The position numbers were made by a program, and so were the translations under genes. From positions 1-12,185 of the forward strand of contig JAQUTZ010000014.1 in the NCBI GenBank assembly GCA_028694095.1: a stretch of DNA of 12,185 nt, read 5' to 3'. Below, one piece after another: positions 6,337-11,963 of the stretch (the stretch's first letter is position 1; every line of letters begins with the position of its first letter). The notes under the pieces are model-generated. The model searched no databases and had not been told where the DNA came from. It was given only the letters and a program-made list of their open reading frames with translations. This DNA is from Minisyncoccota bacterium (lineage in GTDB: Bacteria > Patescibacteriota > Minisyncoccia > Minisyncoccales > MHMH01).

Positions 6337-7443
6337 ATGGAGGCTTTAACCCAAGCAAAAAACGTAATCCTGGGGTCTCAAAGCATTTTGATTCTCCCCT
6401 CCCCCGAATCTCAAGGGGACAGCATTGGAGCTGGCCTTGCGCTTTTTTTTACTTTAAAGAAACTGGGTAAAAATGTAAACATGCCGATGGGGCCCCTTCC
6501 CGAAAGGCTCGGATTCCTTTCAAAGATGGAAGAGGAAAACAAAGACTTTATTATTTCCGTAAATACCAAAAAATCCCCGATATCTAAAATGCGCTACGAA
6601 AAAGAGGGGGACGAGCTTAAAATATACCTTACTTCCGAAGACGGATACCTTTCTCCCGAAAACGTCCGGCTTATGGGCCAGACGATAAAACCCCAAGAAA
6701 ACCAAATCCCCGACCTGGTTATAACCCTGGGCGCCGACTCCCTTGAATCTTTGGGGAAAAGCTTTAGCGAAAACATCCAAATTATTTCCGAAGCCGCCGT
6801 TTTGAACATAGACAACCAGGCCCTCAACGAAAACTTCGGCGACATCAATTTGGTGGATATCACATCCTCTCTGTCCGAAACGGTTCTTTCTCTGGTAGAA
6901 TCAATAAACGGGGAGACGGAGCCCAAAACCGCCACGGCTCTTTTAACGGGAATCGTCTGGTCCTACCAAAATTTCAGAAACCCTAAAACAAGGCCGAAGA
7001 CATTTGAGGCGGCTGCCAAGCTTATAGAAAAGGGGGCCGACCATCAAAAAATAGTCTTTCATCTCTATAAACAGAAAAACGTTCCCCAAATAAAGCTGCT
7101 GGGCAGAATATTGGAAAAGCTGGAACTCAATGAAGGAAAGCAGATGTACTCCGCCGCCCTAACAGAAAAAGATTTTCAGGAGTGCCGGGCGACTTCCAAA
7201 GATCTGGCTTTCGCCGTTGAGGAGCTTAAATTCAATTTCAGATATCTTCCCAATTTGCTGGTCCTCTGGGAGAGCCACGCTTCTCCGGTGGTAATCAAAG
7301 GAGTGTTCTGCTCGCCCAGCCAGGAACTGGTCAACAGGCTCCTGGAGAACTTTGAGGGAAACTCCAAAGGAGGCAGCGCCTTATTTCTAGTCAGAGAAAA
7401 CGACTTAAATTCGGCAAAAGAAAAAATACTTAACATAATTTGA
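6337..7443 (+). CDS. Degenerate DHH/DHHA1-family protein, probably lacking phosphodiesterase activity
   Basis: 368 residues with the overall pattern of NrnA/RecJ-type DHH-DHHA1 phosphoesterases, Mn-dependent enzymes that cut short oligonucleotides or cyclic dinucleotides. The fold signature is readable but the active-site residues are replaced. Motif I, normally HxNPDGDAIGS, is PSPESQGDSIGAG (21-33; only D28 remains). Motif II, normally LDT, is LGADSLESLG (131-140). The DHH motif is DNQ (159-161) inside an otherwise canonical VLNIDNQALNENFGDINLVD. In the DHHA1 half the TGI..DT segment is TGIVWSY (204-210), and the GGGH motif is reduced to GGSALF (345-350). It is in frame and full length, so it is not a decayed pseudogene. 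pilB starts 4 nt after its stop, so the two are almost certainly co-transcribed. Function is unknown; a structural or nucleotide-binding role is more likely than catalysis. Confidence 0.75.
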   Translation: MEALTQAKNVILGSQSILILPSPESQGDSIGAGLALFFTLKKLGKNVNMPMGPLPERLGFLSKMEEENKDFIISVNTKKSPISKMRYEKEGDELKIYLTSEDGYLSPENVRLMGQTIKPQENQIPDLVITLGADSLESLGKSFSENIQIISEAAVLNIDNQALNENFGDINLVDITSSLSETVLSLVESINGETEPKTATALLTGIVWSYQNFRNPKTRPKTFEAAAKLIEKGADHQKIVFHLYKQKNVPQIKLLGRILEKLELNEGKQMYSAALTEKDFQECRATSKDLAFAVEELKFNFRYLPNLLVLWESHASPVVIKGVFCSPSQELVNRLLENFEGNSKGGSALFLVRENDLNSAKEKILNII

Positions 7444-7447
7444 AAAT

Positions 7448-8752
7448 ATGGCAGACATTGCCGGGCAAGTAAAAATTCCATCCGAAAAATTCGAAGCAGT
7501 TAAAAAGTCGGTTGGAAATATTTCGGATTTCAAAAAAGAGGTGGAAGCGGCTGCAGGCCAGAAAACCACCGAATTCTTGGGATTGATTTTCGGAGGAGCC
7601 CTGGTTTTAGACACCTCGGACATCCACCTGGAACCGAGCGAAGAAACCACTAAAATAAGGGTCAGGCTGGACGGTATCCTTCAGGACGTTGCCGAGCTTA
7701 AAAATTCCGTCTACGAGCCGCTTCTCTCCAGAATCAAGCTGCTCTCCGGGGTGAAGCTGAACGTTTCCGACCGGCCCCAGGACGGCAGATTTTCCATAGT
7801 CGTCCCGGATAAAGATAAAGAGGTTGAAATAGAAATCAGAACATCCACTCTCCCCTCCGAACACGGAGAAACCGTGGTCTTGAGGGTGCTAAATCCCAAG
7901 AACCTTATCGAAATGGAAGCTTTGGGCCTCAGGAAAGACCTTATGGAAACTTTTAATAAGGAAATAAAAAAGCCCAACGGCATGATTATAGTCACCGGCC
8001 CCACGGGTTCCGGTAAAACAACCACCCTTTACGCCTTTTTAAAGAAGATACAAAATCCGGAAATAAAAATAATTACCATCGAAGACCCTATTGAATACCA
8101 CCTTGACGGGATATCTCAAACCCAGGTTCAAAAGGATAAGGGGTATGATTTCGCCAGCGGGCTGAAATCTGTAATGAGGCAGGACCCGGACGTCATTCTG
8201 GTTGGAGAGGTTAGGGATTTGGAAACCGCCCAGACCGCCCTGCAAGCGGCCTTAACCGGCCACCTGGTCTTTACCACCCTGCATACCAACGACGCCGCCG
8301 GAACAATTGCCAGACTGATCAGCTTGGGGGCCGAACCCTCCAATATCGGGCCGGCCGTTAATATGGCCGTAGCCCAAAGATTAGTTAGAGAAGTTTGCAA
8401 AAAATGCGGCAAATTAAGAGCTCCTACCGAAGCCGAATTGATAAAAATAAGGGAGGGATTAAAGGGTCTTCCTAAGGGCGTCGATGTCCCGAAGACAGAC
8501 TCTGTTAAAATCCCCGAAGCAAAAGGGTGCGAGGAGTGCAACAATACCGGCTACCGCGGAAGAGTGGGAATTTTTGAAACATTCCAAGTAGACGACGAAA
8601 TGGAAAAATTCATCCAGGAAAAGCCCTCTATCGCCGCCCTGAGAAAAAAAGCCATAGATATGGGCATGGTAACAATGAAGCAAGACGGGATAATAAAAGT
8701 TTTAAAGGGAGTGACTACGCTGGAGGAAGTAGAAAGGGTCGTGGGAGATTGA
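7448..8752 (+). CDS. pilB: Type IV pilus assembly ATPase (PilB/GspE family), short N-terminus
   Basis: 434 residues. A hexameric secretion ATPase that drives type IV pilus extension at the cytoplasmic membrane. The N2 domain is at about 50-155 (DTSDIHLEP, RVRLDG, RPQDGRF, SEHGETVVLRVL). The motor domain has Walker A GPTGSGKT (184-191), Asp box IEDPIEYH (211-218), Walker B DVILVGEVRD (248-257, E254) and His box TTLHTND (277-282, H279). A zinc site is formed by C317, C320, C361 and C364 (CKKC, CEEC), which marks PilB/GspE rather than the retraction ATPase PilT. Usual PilB is near 560 residues: the N-terminal MshEN/N1 domain is absent, with only about 50 helical residues before N2. No Shine-Dalgarno; translation probably couples to the DHH-like gene 4 nt upstream. 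No other pilus gene is in the window. Confidence 0.93.
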   Translation: MADIAGQVKIPSEKFEAVKKSVGNISDFKKEVEAAAGQKTTEFLGLIFGGALVLDTSDIHLEPSEETTKIRVRLDGILQDVAELKNSVYEPLLSRIKLLSGVKLNVSDRPQDGRFSIVVPDKDKEVEIEIRTSTLPSEHGETVVLRVLNPKNLIEMEALGLRKDLMETFNKEIKKPNGMIIVTGPTGSGKTTTLYAFLKKIQNPEIKIITIEDPIEYHLDGISQTQVQKDKGYDFASGLKSVMRQDPDVILVGEVRDLETAQTALQAALTGHLVFTTLHTNDAAGTIARLISLGAEPSNIGPAVNMAVAQRLVREVCKKCGKLRAPTEAELIKIREGLKGLPKGVDVPKTDSVKIPEAKGCEECNNTGYRGRVGIFETFQVDDEMEKFIQEKPSIAALRKKAIDMGMVTMKQDGIIKVLKGVTTLEEVERVVGD

Positions 8753-8759
8753 AAATAAA

Positions 8760-8894
8760 AAAAACAGCCCTGAAGCTGGGGGCTGACTCTAGCTTGGGAA
8801 CTTAAAGTTTAGAATATCTTCGAGGAACAGTCTAGTCGAAACCGGACTGTCCGAACTAAAAGATATTCCTACCCCCAGCTTCAGACCTGTTTTT
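8760..8894 (+). ncRNA. 135-nt branched hairpin element: candidate structured RNA, complex terminator or small mobile repeat
   Basis: An imperfect inverted repeat fills the pilB-ruvB gap. The ends AAAAACAG (8760-8767) and CTGTTTTT (8887-8894) pair over 8 bp. After a 2x2 internal loop, a perfect 13-bp stem follows, CTGAAGCTGGGGG (8770-8782) with CCCCCAGCTTCAG (8872-8884). Inside are two arms. One is a small hairpin, TCTA-CTT/AAG-TAGA (8788-8813, 9-nt loop). The other is a longer arm, GAATATCTT (8812-8820) with AAGATATTC (8860-8868), topped by ACAGTC (8827-8832)/GACTGT (8845-8850) and GG/CC (8824-8825 with 8851-8852). The result is close to a three-way junction. The run of T at the 3' end means it can terminate transcription from pilB. 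The A-rich 5' end makes the reverse strand look the same. It does not match 4.5S/SRP RNA, tmRNA, RNase P, hammerhead or twister motifs that I know. No convincing promoter of its own was seen. Confidence 0.6.
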
Positions 8895-8926
8895 AATTCT
8901 TACCATTTAAAACGGCAATGCCTTAT

Positions 8927-8932
8927 TATAAT
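8927..8932 (+). promoter_or_regulatory. TATAAT box for leaderless ruvB
   Basis: A perfect TATAAT ends 5 nt before the ruvB ATG at 8938, placing the transcription start at about the first codon. No Shine-Dalgarno lies in the gap. The -35 region (near 8904-8909) is poor. It is the likely promoter of the ruvB-ComEA-like-yebC-ruvC group, located just after the terminator-like element. Confidence 0.55.
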
Positions 8933-8937
8933 CTATC

Positions 8938-9957
8938 ATGAAAGATTTGTCAAGACCCACCGAAACTAAAGCGGCTCCGGACGACCAAAACCTGGATTTA
9001 ACCCTCAGGCCGAAAGACTGGGCGGAATACGTCGGCCAAGAGAAAGTAAAGAGGAATTTGAGGATAATAATCGATGCCGCGAAGAAAAGAGGCGAGGCGG
9101 TAGACCACCTCATGTTTTACGGTTCGGCCGGACTCGGAAAAACCACCCTCGCCCACCTTATAGCAAAAGAAATGGGATCTAATATAAGGGTGGTTACCGG
9201 ACCAGCTATAGAAAAAGCGGGAGACCTGGCCGCCATTCTTACTAATCTTTCCGAAGGAGACGTTCTGTTTCTGGATGAAATCCACCGGCTCAATAAATTA
9301 ATAGAGGAATACCTTTATCCCGCCCTGGAAGACTTCAGGCTTAATCTTGTTATAGGCAAGGGCCCGATGGCCAGAACCATGAGTCTTGATTTACCCCGCT
9401 TTACTCTTATCGGAGCCACCACCAGGCTGGCCCTTTTAAGCTCCCCCCTAAGGAACCGCTTCGGAGCTACCTTCCAGTTGAATTTTTATTCTCCCGAAGA
9501 TATTGAGAAAATCATCTACCGCTCAAGCGAGCTTTTGAATATAAAAACGGATGCTGAGGCAGCCTCCCTTATTGCCCGATGCTCCCGCTGCACCCCCAGG
9601 GTAGCCAACCGCCTCTTAAAGAGAATCCGGGATTTTGCCCAAGTGGAAGGAAAAGGAATAATTACTCTTAATATAGCCAAACAAGCCCTGGGATTTTTGG
9701 AGGTAGACGAGATGGGGCTGGAGCCGGGAGACAGGAGAATACTGGATGCCATAATCAATAAATTCCAGGGAGGGCCCGTAGGGCTTCAAACCCTGGCTGC
9801 CGCCACCTCGGAAGAACAGGACTCCATATTGGATATTTACGAACCCTATCTGCTCCAGGTTGGATTTTTAGAAAGAACGCCGAGGGGAAGAATAGCTACC
9901 AAAGCGGCCTATCATCATTTAGGAATAAAGCATCAAGGCGAACAAAATCTCTTATGA
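8938..9957 (+). CDS. ruvB: Holliday junction branch migration ATPase RuvB
   Basis: 339 residues, typical length. RuvB is the AAA+ motor that, with RuvA, drives branch migration of Holliday junctions before RuvC cuts them. It shows LRPKDWAEYVGQEKVK (23-38), Walker A GSAGLGKT (62-69; the family usually has GPPGLGKT), Walker B LFLDEIH (110-116), sensor 1 GATTR (159-163), and the arginine-finger segment SPLRNRFG (169-176). The C-terminal winged-helix DNA-binding part has GGPVGLQTLAAATSEEQDSILDIYEPYLLQ and FLERTPRGR. The N-terminal ~20 residues are acidic/polar and variable in the family. First gene of the recombination group; its TGA overlaps the next ATG (ATGA). RuvA is not in the window. Confidence 0.97.
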   Translation: MKDLSRPTETKAAPDDQNLDLTLRPKDWAEYVGQEKVKRNLRIIIDAAKKRGEAVDHLMFYGSAGLGKTTLAHLIAKEMGSNIRVVTGPAIEKAGDLAAILTNLSEGDVLFLDEIHRLNKLIEEYLYPALEDFRLNLVIGKGPMARTMSLDLPRFTLIGATTRLALLSSPLRNRFGATFQLNFYSPEDIEKIIYRSSELLNIKTDAEAASLIARCSRCTPRVANRLLKRIRDFAQVEGKGIITLNIAKQALGFLEVDEMGLEPGDRRILDAIINKFQGGPVGLQTLAAATSEEQDSILDIYEPYLLQVGFLERTPRGRIATKAAYHHLGIKHQGEQNLL

Positions 9958-10478
9958 GGGTCCCGGGAATTATCTTTCTTTTTTTAGCTGGACTGACTTC
10001 AGCTAGTTTTATTTGCGCAGAAGAAACAATCGACATTAACTCGGCTCCGCTTGAAGAATTAACTAAAATCATCCATATTGGAGAAGCGAGAGGGCAAGAG
10101 CTGATTTCCCTAAGGCCGTTCTATTCCTTGGACGACCTGGACAGAATAAACGGAATCAGCCAGGGGCGCGTTGAGGACATTAAAGAACAAGGCCTGGCCT
10201 GGGTGGACCCGGCCTTAAAGCCGGAAACCGAAACGGCCGAGGCCTCGCTTCAATCATACGAAAACCGAAGTCCGTCAACCGCTGATCCGGGACCATTAGA
10301 ATCAGACCCCGAGGCTAACCCAAAAGAAGAACTTGCAGAAAATAAAAATCGCCGGACAGACAACCCCCCTCCCCTCTCTATCTATCTAGGAGCCGGCATA
10401 ATAGCGGCTTTCTCGGGAACAACAATCTTAATACTTAAAAAGAAATCAAAAAAGGAGTATAATAATATAGAACTATGA
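9954..10478 (+). CDS. Secreted/membrane-anchored helix-hairpin-helix protein, ComEA-like
   Basis: 174 residues. Residues 1-22 are a signal-peptide-like segment (IIFLFLAGLTSASFICA). Residues about 26-84 resemble the ComEA DNA-binding helix-hairpin-helix region: IDINSAPLEELTKIIHIG, then SLRPFYSLDDLDRINGIS. A Pro/Glu/Asn-rich linker (85-140) follows, then a transmembrane segment LSIYLGAGIIAAFSGTTILIL (141-161), and a lysine-rich tail (KKKSKKE) that should stay inside. Predicted topology: the HhH domain outside, tethered by the C-terminal anchor, whereas ComEA of Bacillus is anchored at the N-terminus. The Cys at 21 is not in a good lipobox. The start codon overlaps ruvB (ATGA) and its stop overlaps the yebC ATG. 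A role in binding incoming DNA during transformation is inferred. Confidence 0.75.
   Translation: MRVPGIIFLFLAGLTSASFICAEETIDINSAPLEELTKIIHIGEARGQELISLRPFYSLDDLDRINGISQGRVEDIKEQGLAWVDPALKPETETAEASLQSYENRSPSTADPGPLESDPEANPKEELAENKNRRTDNPPPLSIYLGAGIIAAFSGTTILILKKKSKKEYNNIEL
10458..10463 (+). promoter_or_regulatory. Possible internal -10 box before yebC
   Basis: TATAAT at 10458-10463, inside the last codons of the ComEA-like gene, ends 11 nt before the yebC ATG at 10475. Transcription from it would start near 10470 with a leader of about 5 nt. The AAAGGAG at 10451-10457 is 17 nt from the ATG, too far for a normal ribosome site. The AT-rich composition makes chance occurrence possible. Confidence 0.3.
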
Positions 10479-11200
10479 GCGGACATTCACACTGGGCCAG
10501 CATTAAACACAAGAAGGGAGCTGCTGACGCCAAGCGTAGCAAGCTGTTTTCGAAATTGGCCAGGGAAATAACCATAGCTGCCAGAGAAGGCGGCGGCGAC
10601 ATCACTTTCAATTCCAAGTTGAGAATGATGGTCGATAAAGCCAAATCCCTGAACATGCCCATGGAAAACATCGAAAGATCCATTAAGAAGGGCACGGGAG
10701 AAATAGAAGGGGAACAGCTGGAACCGATTATCATAGAAGCCTACGGCCCCGGAGGAGTGTCCCTTATTATCGAGGGCATCACCGACAATAAAAATAGAAC
10801 CCTTGGGGAGGTAAAAAAGATATTGAACGAGCGCGGAGGGAAAATGGTGGCTGAGGGGGCAGTTAAGTGGATGTTTGACAGGAAAGGCATTATCGAAATA
10901 GACACTTCCAAGTCAGACAAAACCAAGGACGACTTGGAGATGCTTGCCATTGAGTCGGGGGCCGTCGATACCAGCTGGGACAATGAAACCCTGGAGGTGC
11001 ATACCAACCTTGAAGACTTAGAGAAGGTCAGAAAAGCTCTGGAGGAAGCAGGCATCCAAGCGGAATCGGCTTCTCTTGGCTGGATAGCCAAAGAAAACAT
11101 AGAGATAGGAGAAAAAGATAAAGAAAACTGTCAAAAGCTCTTTGAAGCTCTAGATGAAAACGACGCCGTCCAGGAAATTTATTCTAACGCAAAAGAATAG
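10475..11200 (+). CDS. yebC: YebC/PmpR family protein (translation factor / regulator)
   Basis: 241 residues, normal family length. The N-terminus MSGHSHWASIKHKKGAADAKRSKLFSKLAREI is the diagnostic YebC start. NMPMENIERSIKKGTGE (about 60-76), EAYGPGGVSLIIEGITDNKNRT (about 88-109) and GAVKWMF (about 128-134) follow, covering its three domains. YebC proteins have been described both as DNA-binding transcriptional regulators (PmpR in Pseudomonas) and, more recently, as ribosome-associated factors that help translate proline stretches; the sequence alone does not decide. The gene is often next to ruvC in bacteria, as here (2-nt gap). Its ATG overlaps the preceding stop (ATGA), so translational coupling is likely. 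Confidence 0.96.
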   Translation: MSGHSHWASIKHKKGAADAKRSKLFSKLAREITIAAREGGGDITFNSKLRMMVDKAKSLNMPMENIERSIKKGTGEIEGEQLEPIIIEAYGPGGVSLIIEGITDNKNRTLGEVKKILNERGGKMVAEGAVKWMFDRKGIIEIDTSKSDKTKDDLEMLAIESGAVDTSWDNETLEVHTNLEDLEKVRKALEEAGIQAESASLGWIAKENIEIGEKDKENCQKLFEALDENDAVQEIYSNAKE

Positions 11201-11202
11201 CC

Positions 11203-11694
11203 ATGATAATACTGGGAATCGATCCGGGAACGGCTACCACGGGATATGGAATTATCAAAAGGGGCAAGCCTTTGCGCTGTCTGGAATACGGCGTAATCAA
11301 GACTGAAACATCCTTCACTGACGCCGAAAGGCTGAAGAAAATAAACAAGGAGGTTGCCGGGATAATCAAAAAACACGGCCCTTCAATTATAGCAGTAGAA
11401 AGCCTTTATTTCTTTAAAAACCTTAAAACCGCCATGCCTGTCAGCCAGGCCAAGGGGGTTATATTGCTGGCTGCGGCCCAAAAGAACCTGCCTATCAGGG
11501 AGTTTACCCCTCCCCAGGTAAAAATGGCCGTAGTGGGATACGGCAAAGCCGATAAAAACCAGGTGCAGAAAATGATTAAGCTCATATTAAAGCTGGATAA
11601 GGAGCCCAAGCCCGACGACGCGGCCGACGCCCTGGCGGTGGCGGTGTGCTGCGCAAGCCACCTGGACGCCGACGAACGCCTTTTAGGGTCTTGA
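11203..11694 (+). CDS. ruvC: Holliday junction resolvase RuvC
   Basis: 163 residues. RuvC is the RNase H-fold endonuclease that cuts Holliday junctions symmetrically. The catalytic acids are visible: D7 in GIDPGTATTGYG, E66 in AVESLYFFKN, and D139/D142 in PDDAADALAVAVC. The QAKGVILLAAAQKNLPIREFTPPQVKMAVVGYGKADKNQVQKMI block is characteristic of the dimer interface and DNA-binding face. Length is close to the usual 160-175. It follows yebC by 2 nt without a ribosome binding site, so it should be co-translated. Its TGA stop is embedded in the TTGACA of the next promoter. With RuvB four genes earlier in the same unit, the resolvasome is nearly complete except for RuvA. Confidence 0.97.
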   Translation: MIILGIDPGTATTGYGIIKRGKPLRCLEYGVIKTETSFTDAERLKKINKEVAGIIKKHGPSIIAVESLYFFKNLKTAMPVSQAKGVILLAAAQKNLPIREFTPPQVKMAVVGYGKADKNQVQKMIKLILKLDKEPKPDDAADALAVAVCCASHLDADERLLGS

Positions 11695-11718
11695 CAGTTT
11701 CCCTCAGACCCTTATAAT
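11691..11718 (+). promoter_or_regulatory. Consensus sigma-70 promoter upstream of the acidic microprotein
   Basis: TTGACA (11691-11696), 16-nt spacer, TATAAT (11713-11718): both hexamers are perfect matches to the consensus. Expected transcription start is about 11725. The -35 contains the ruvC stop codon. A terminator-like hairpin begins at the very start of the predicted transcript. Confidence 0.8.
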
Positions 11719-11726
11719 AGTCTTGT

Positions 11727-11750
11727 AGAACCGAAACCTGGTTCTTTTTT
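11727..11750 (+). terminator. Promoter-proximal hairpin with T tract (terminator/attenuator)
   Basis: AGAACC (11727-11732), loop GAAACCT, GGTTCT (11740-11745), followed by five more T. It would end the ruvB-ruvC message. It also lies at the 5' end of any transcript from the consensus promoter. A competing stem, CCTGG (11737-11741)/CCAGG (11758-11762) with CTTT (11744-11747)/AAAG (11752-11755), would disrupt it. The 6-bp stem is modest. Confidence 0.55.
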
Positions 11751-11785
11751 AAAAGGCCCAGGCAAAGGTCGATAAAAACTGAAAA

Positions 11786-11791
11786 TATCAT
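11786..11791 (+). promoter_or_regulatory. Possible second -10 box for the acidic microprotein
   Basis: TATCAT (11786-11791) ends 6 nt before the ATG at 11798, the same spacing as the leaderless-type boxes of ruvB and the exonuclease gene. No clear -35. If used, it would give a leaderless message that escapes the upstream hairpin. Confidence 0.3.
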
Positions 11792-11797
11792 AGAAAC

Positions 11798-11923
11798 ATG
11801 TTTTACGAGAAAGTTAACACTTTCGTCTCTGAGGACACTCCTGAAGAGGAGACTCCTGAGACTCCCGAAGTGCCCGCTGAAGGCGGAGAAGAGGGAGAAG
11901 AGGTAGGAGGCGAAGAAATGTAA
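11798..11923 (+). CDS. Acidic microprotein, 41 residues, function unknown
   Basis: An open frame from ATG 11798 to TAA 11921-11923. The product starts MFYEKVNTFVSED and continues with a Thr-Pro-Glu repeat (TPEEETPETPEVP) and a Gly/Glu tail (EGGEEGEEVGGEEM). It has a strongly negative charge and no Lys after residue 5, no Cys, and no membrane segment; it is probably disordered. I do not recognise a family. Support for it being a gene: it sits between a consensus promoter and a strong terminator that begins 9 nt after its stop, and the region has no other occupant. Against: short, low complexity, no Shine-Dalgarno before the ATG (preceding bases CATAGAAAC). It could instead be the coding-like part of a short RNA. 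Confidence 0.55.
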   Translation: MFYEKVNTFVSEDTPEEETPETPEVPAEGGEEGEEVGGEEM

Positions 11924-11931
11924 AACAAAAA

Positions 11932-11957
11932 CCCCCGCCGTTCAGGCGGGGTTTTTT
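11932..11957. terminator. Bidirectional Rho-independent terminator
   Basis: CCCCGCC (11933-11939), loop GTTCA, GGCGGGG (11945-11951), then six T (11952-11957). On the minus strand the same stem is followed by TTTTTGTTTT. It serves the microprotein gene from the left and tyrS from the right, whose stop is at 11964. Confidence 0.92.
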
Positions 11958-11963
11958 GTTAGG

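Noticed and set aside
6337..7443. Pseudogene call for the DHH-like gene
   Set aside because: No frameshift or stop, fold-level signatures are preserved along the full length, and it has a promoter and coupling to pilB.
8760..8894. Known RNA classes for the hairpin (6S, 4.5S/SRP, tmRNA, hammerhead, twister)
   Set aside because: The SRP domain IV motif, tmRNA tRNA-like ends and hammerhead CUGANGA/GAAA core are not present. 6S was considered because of the long closing stem, but the strongly one-sided internal loop and branching do not fit well; it cannot be fully excluded.
11582..11791. 69-codon minus-strand frame over the ruvC 3' end and the promoter region
   Set aside because: Antisense to ruvC and to a consensus promoter; Arg/Pro-rich shadow translation without family features.
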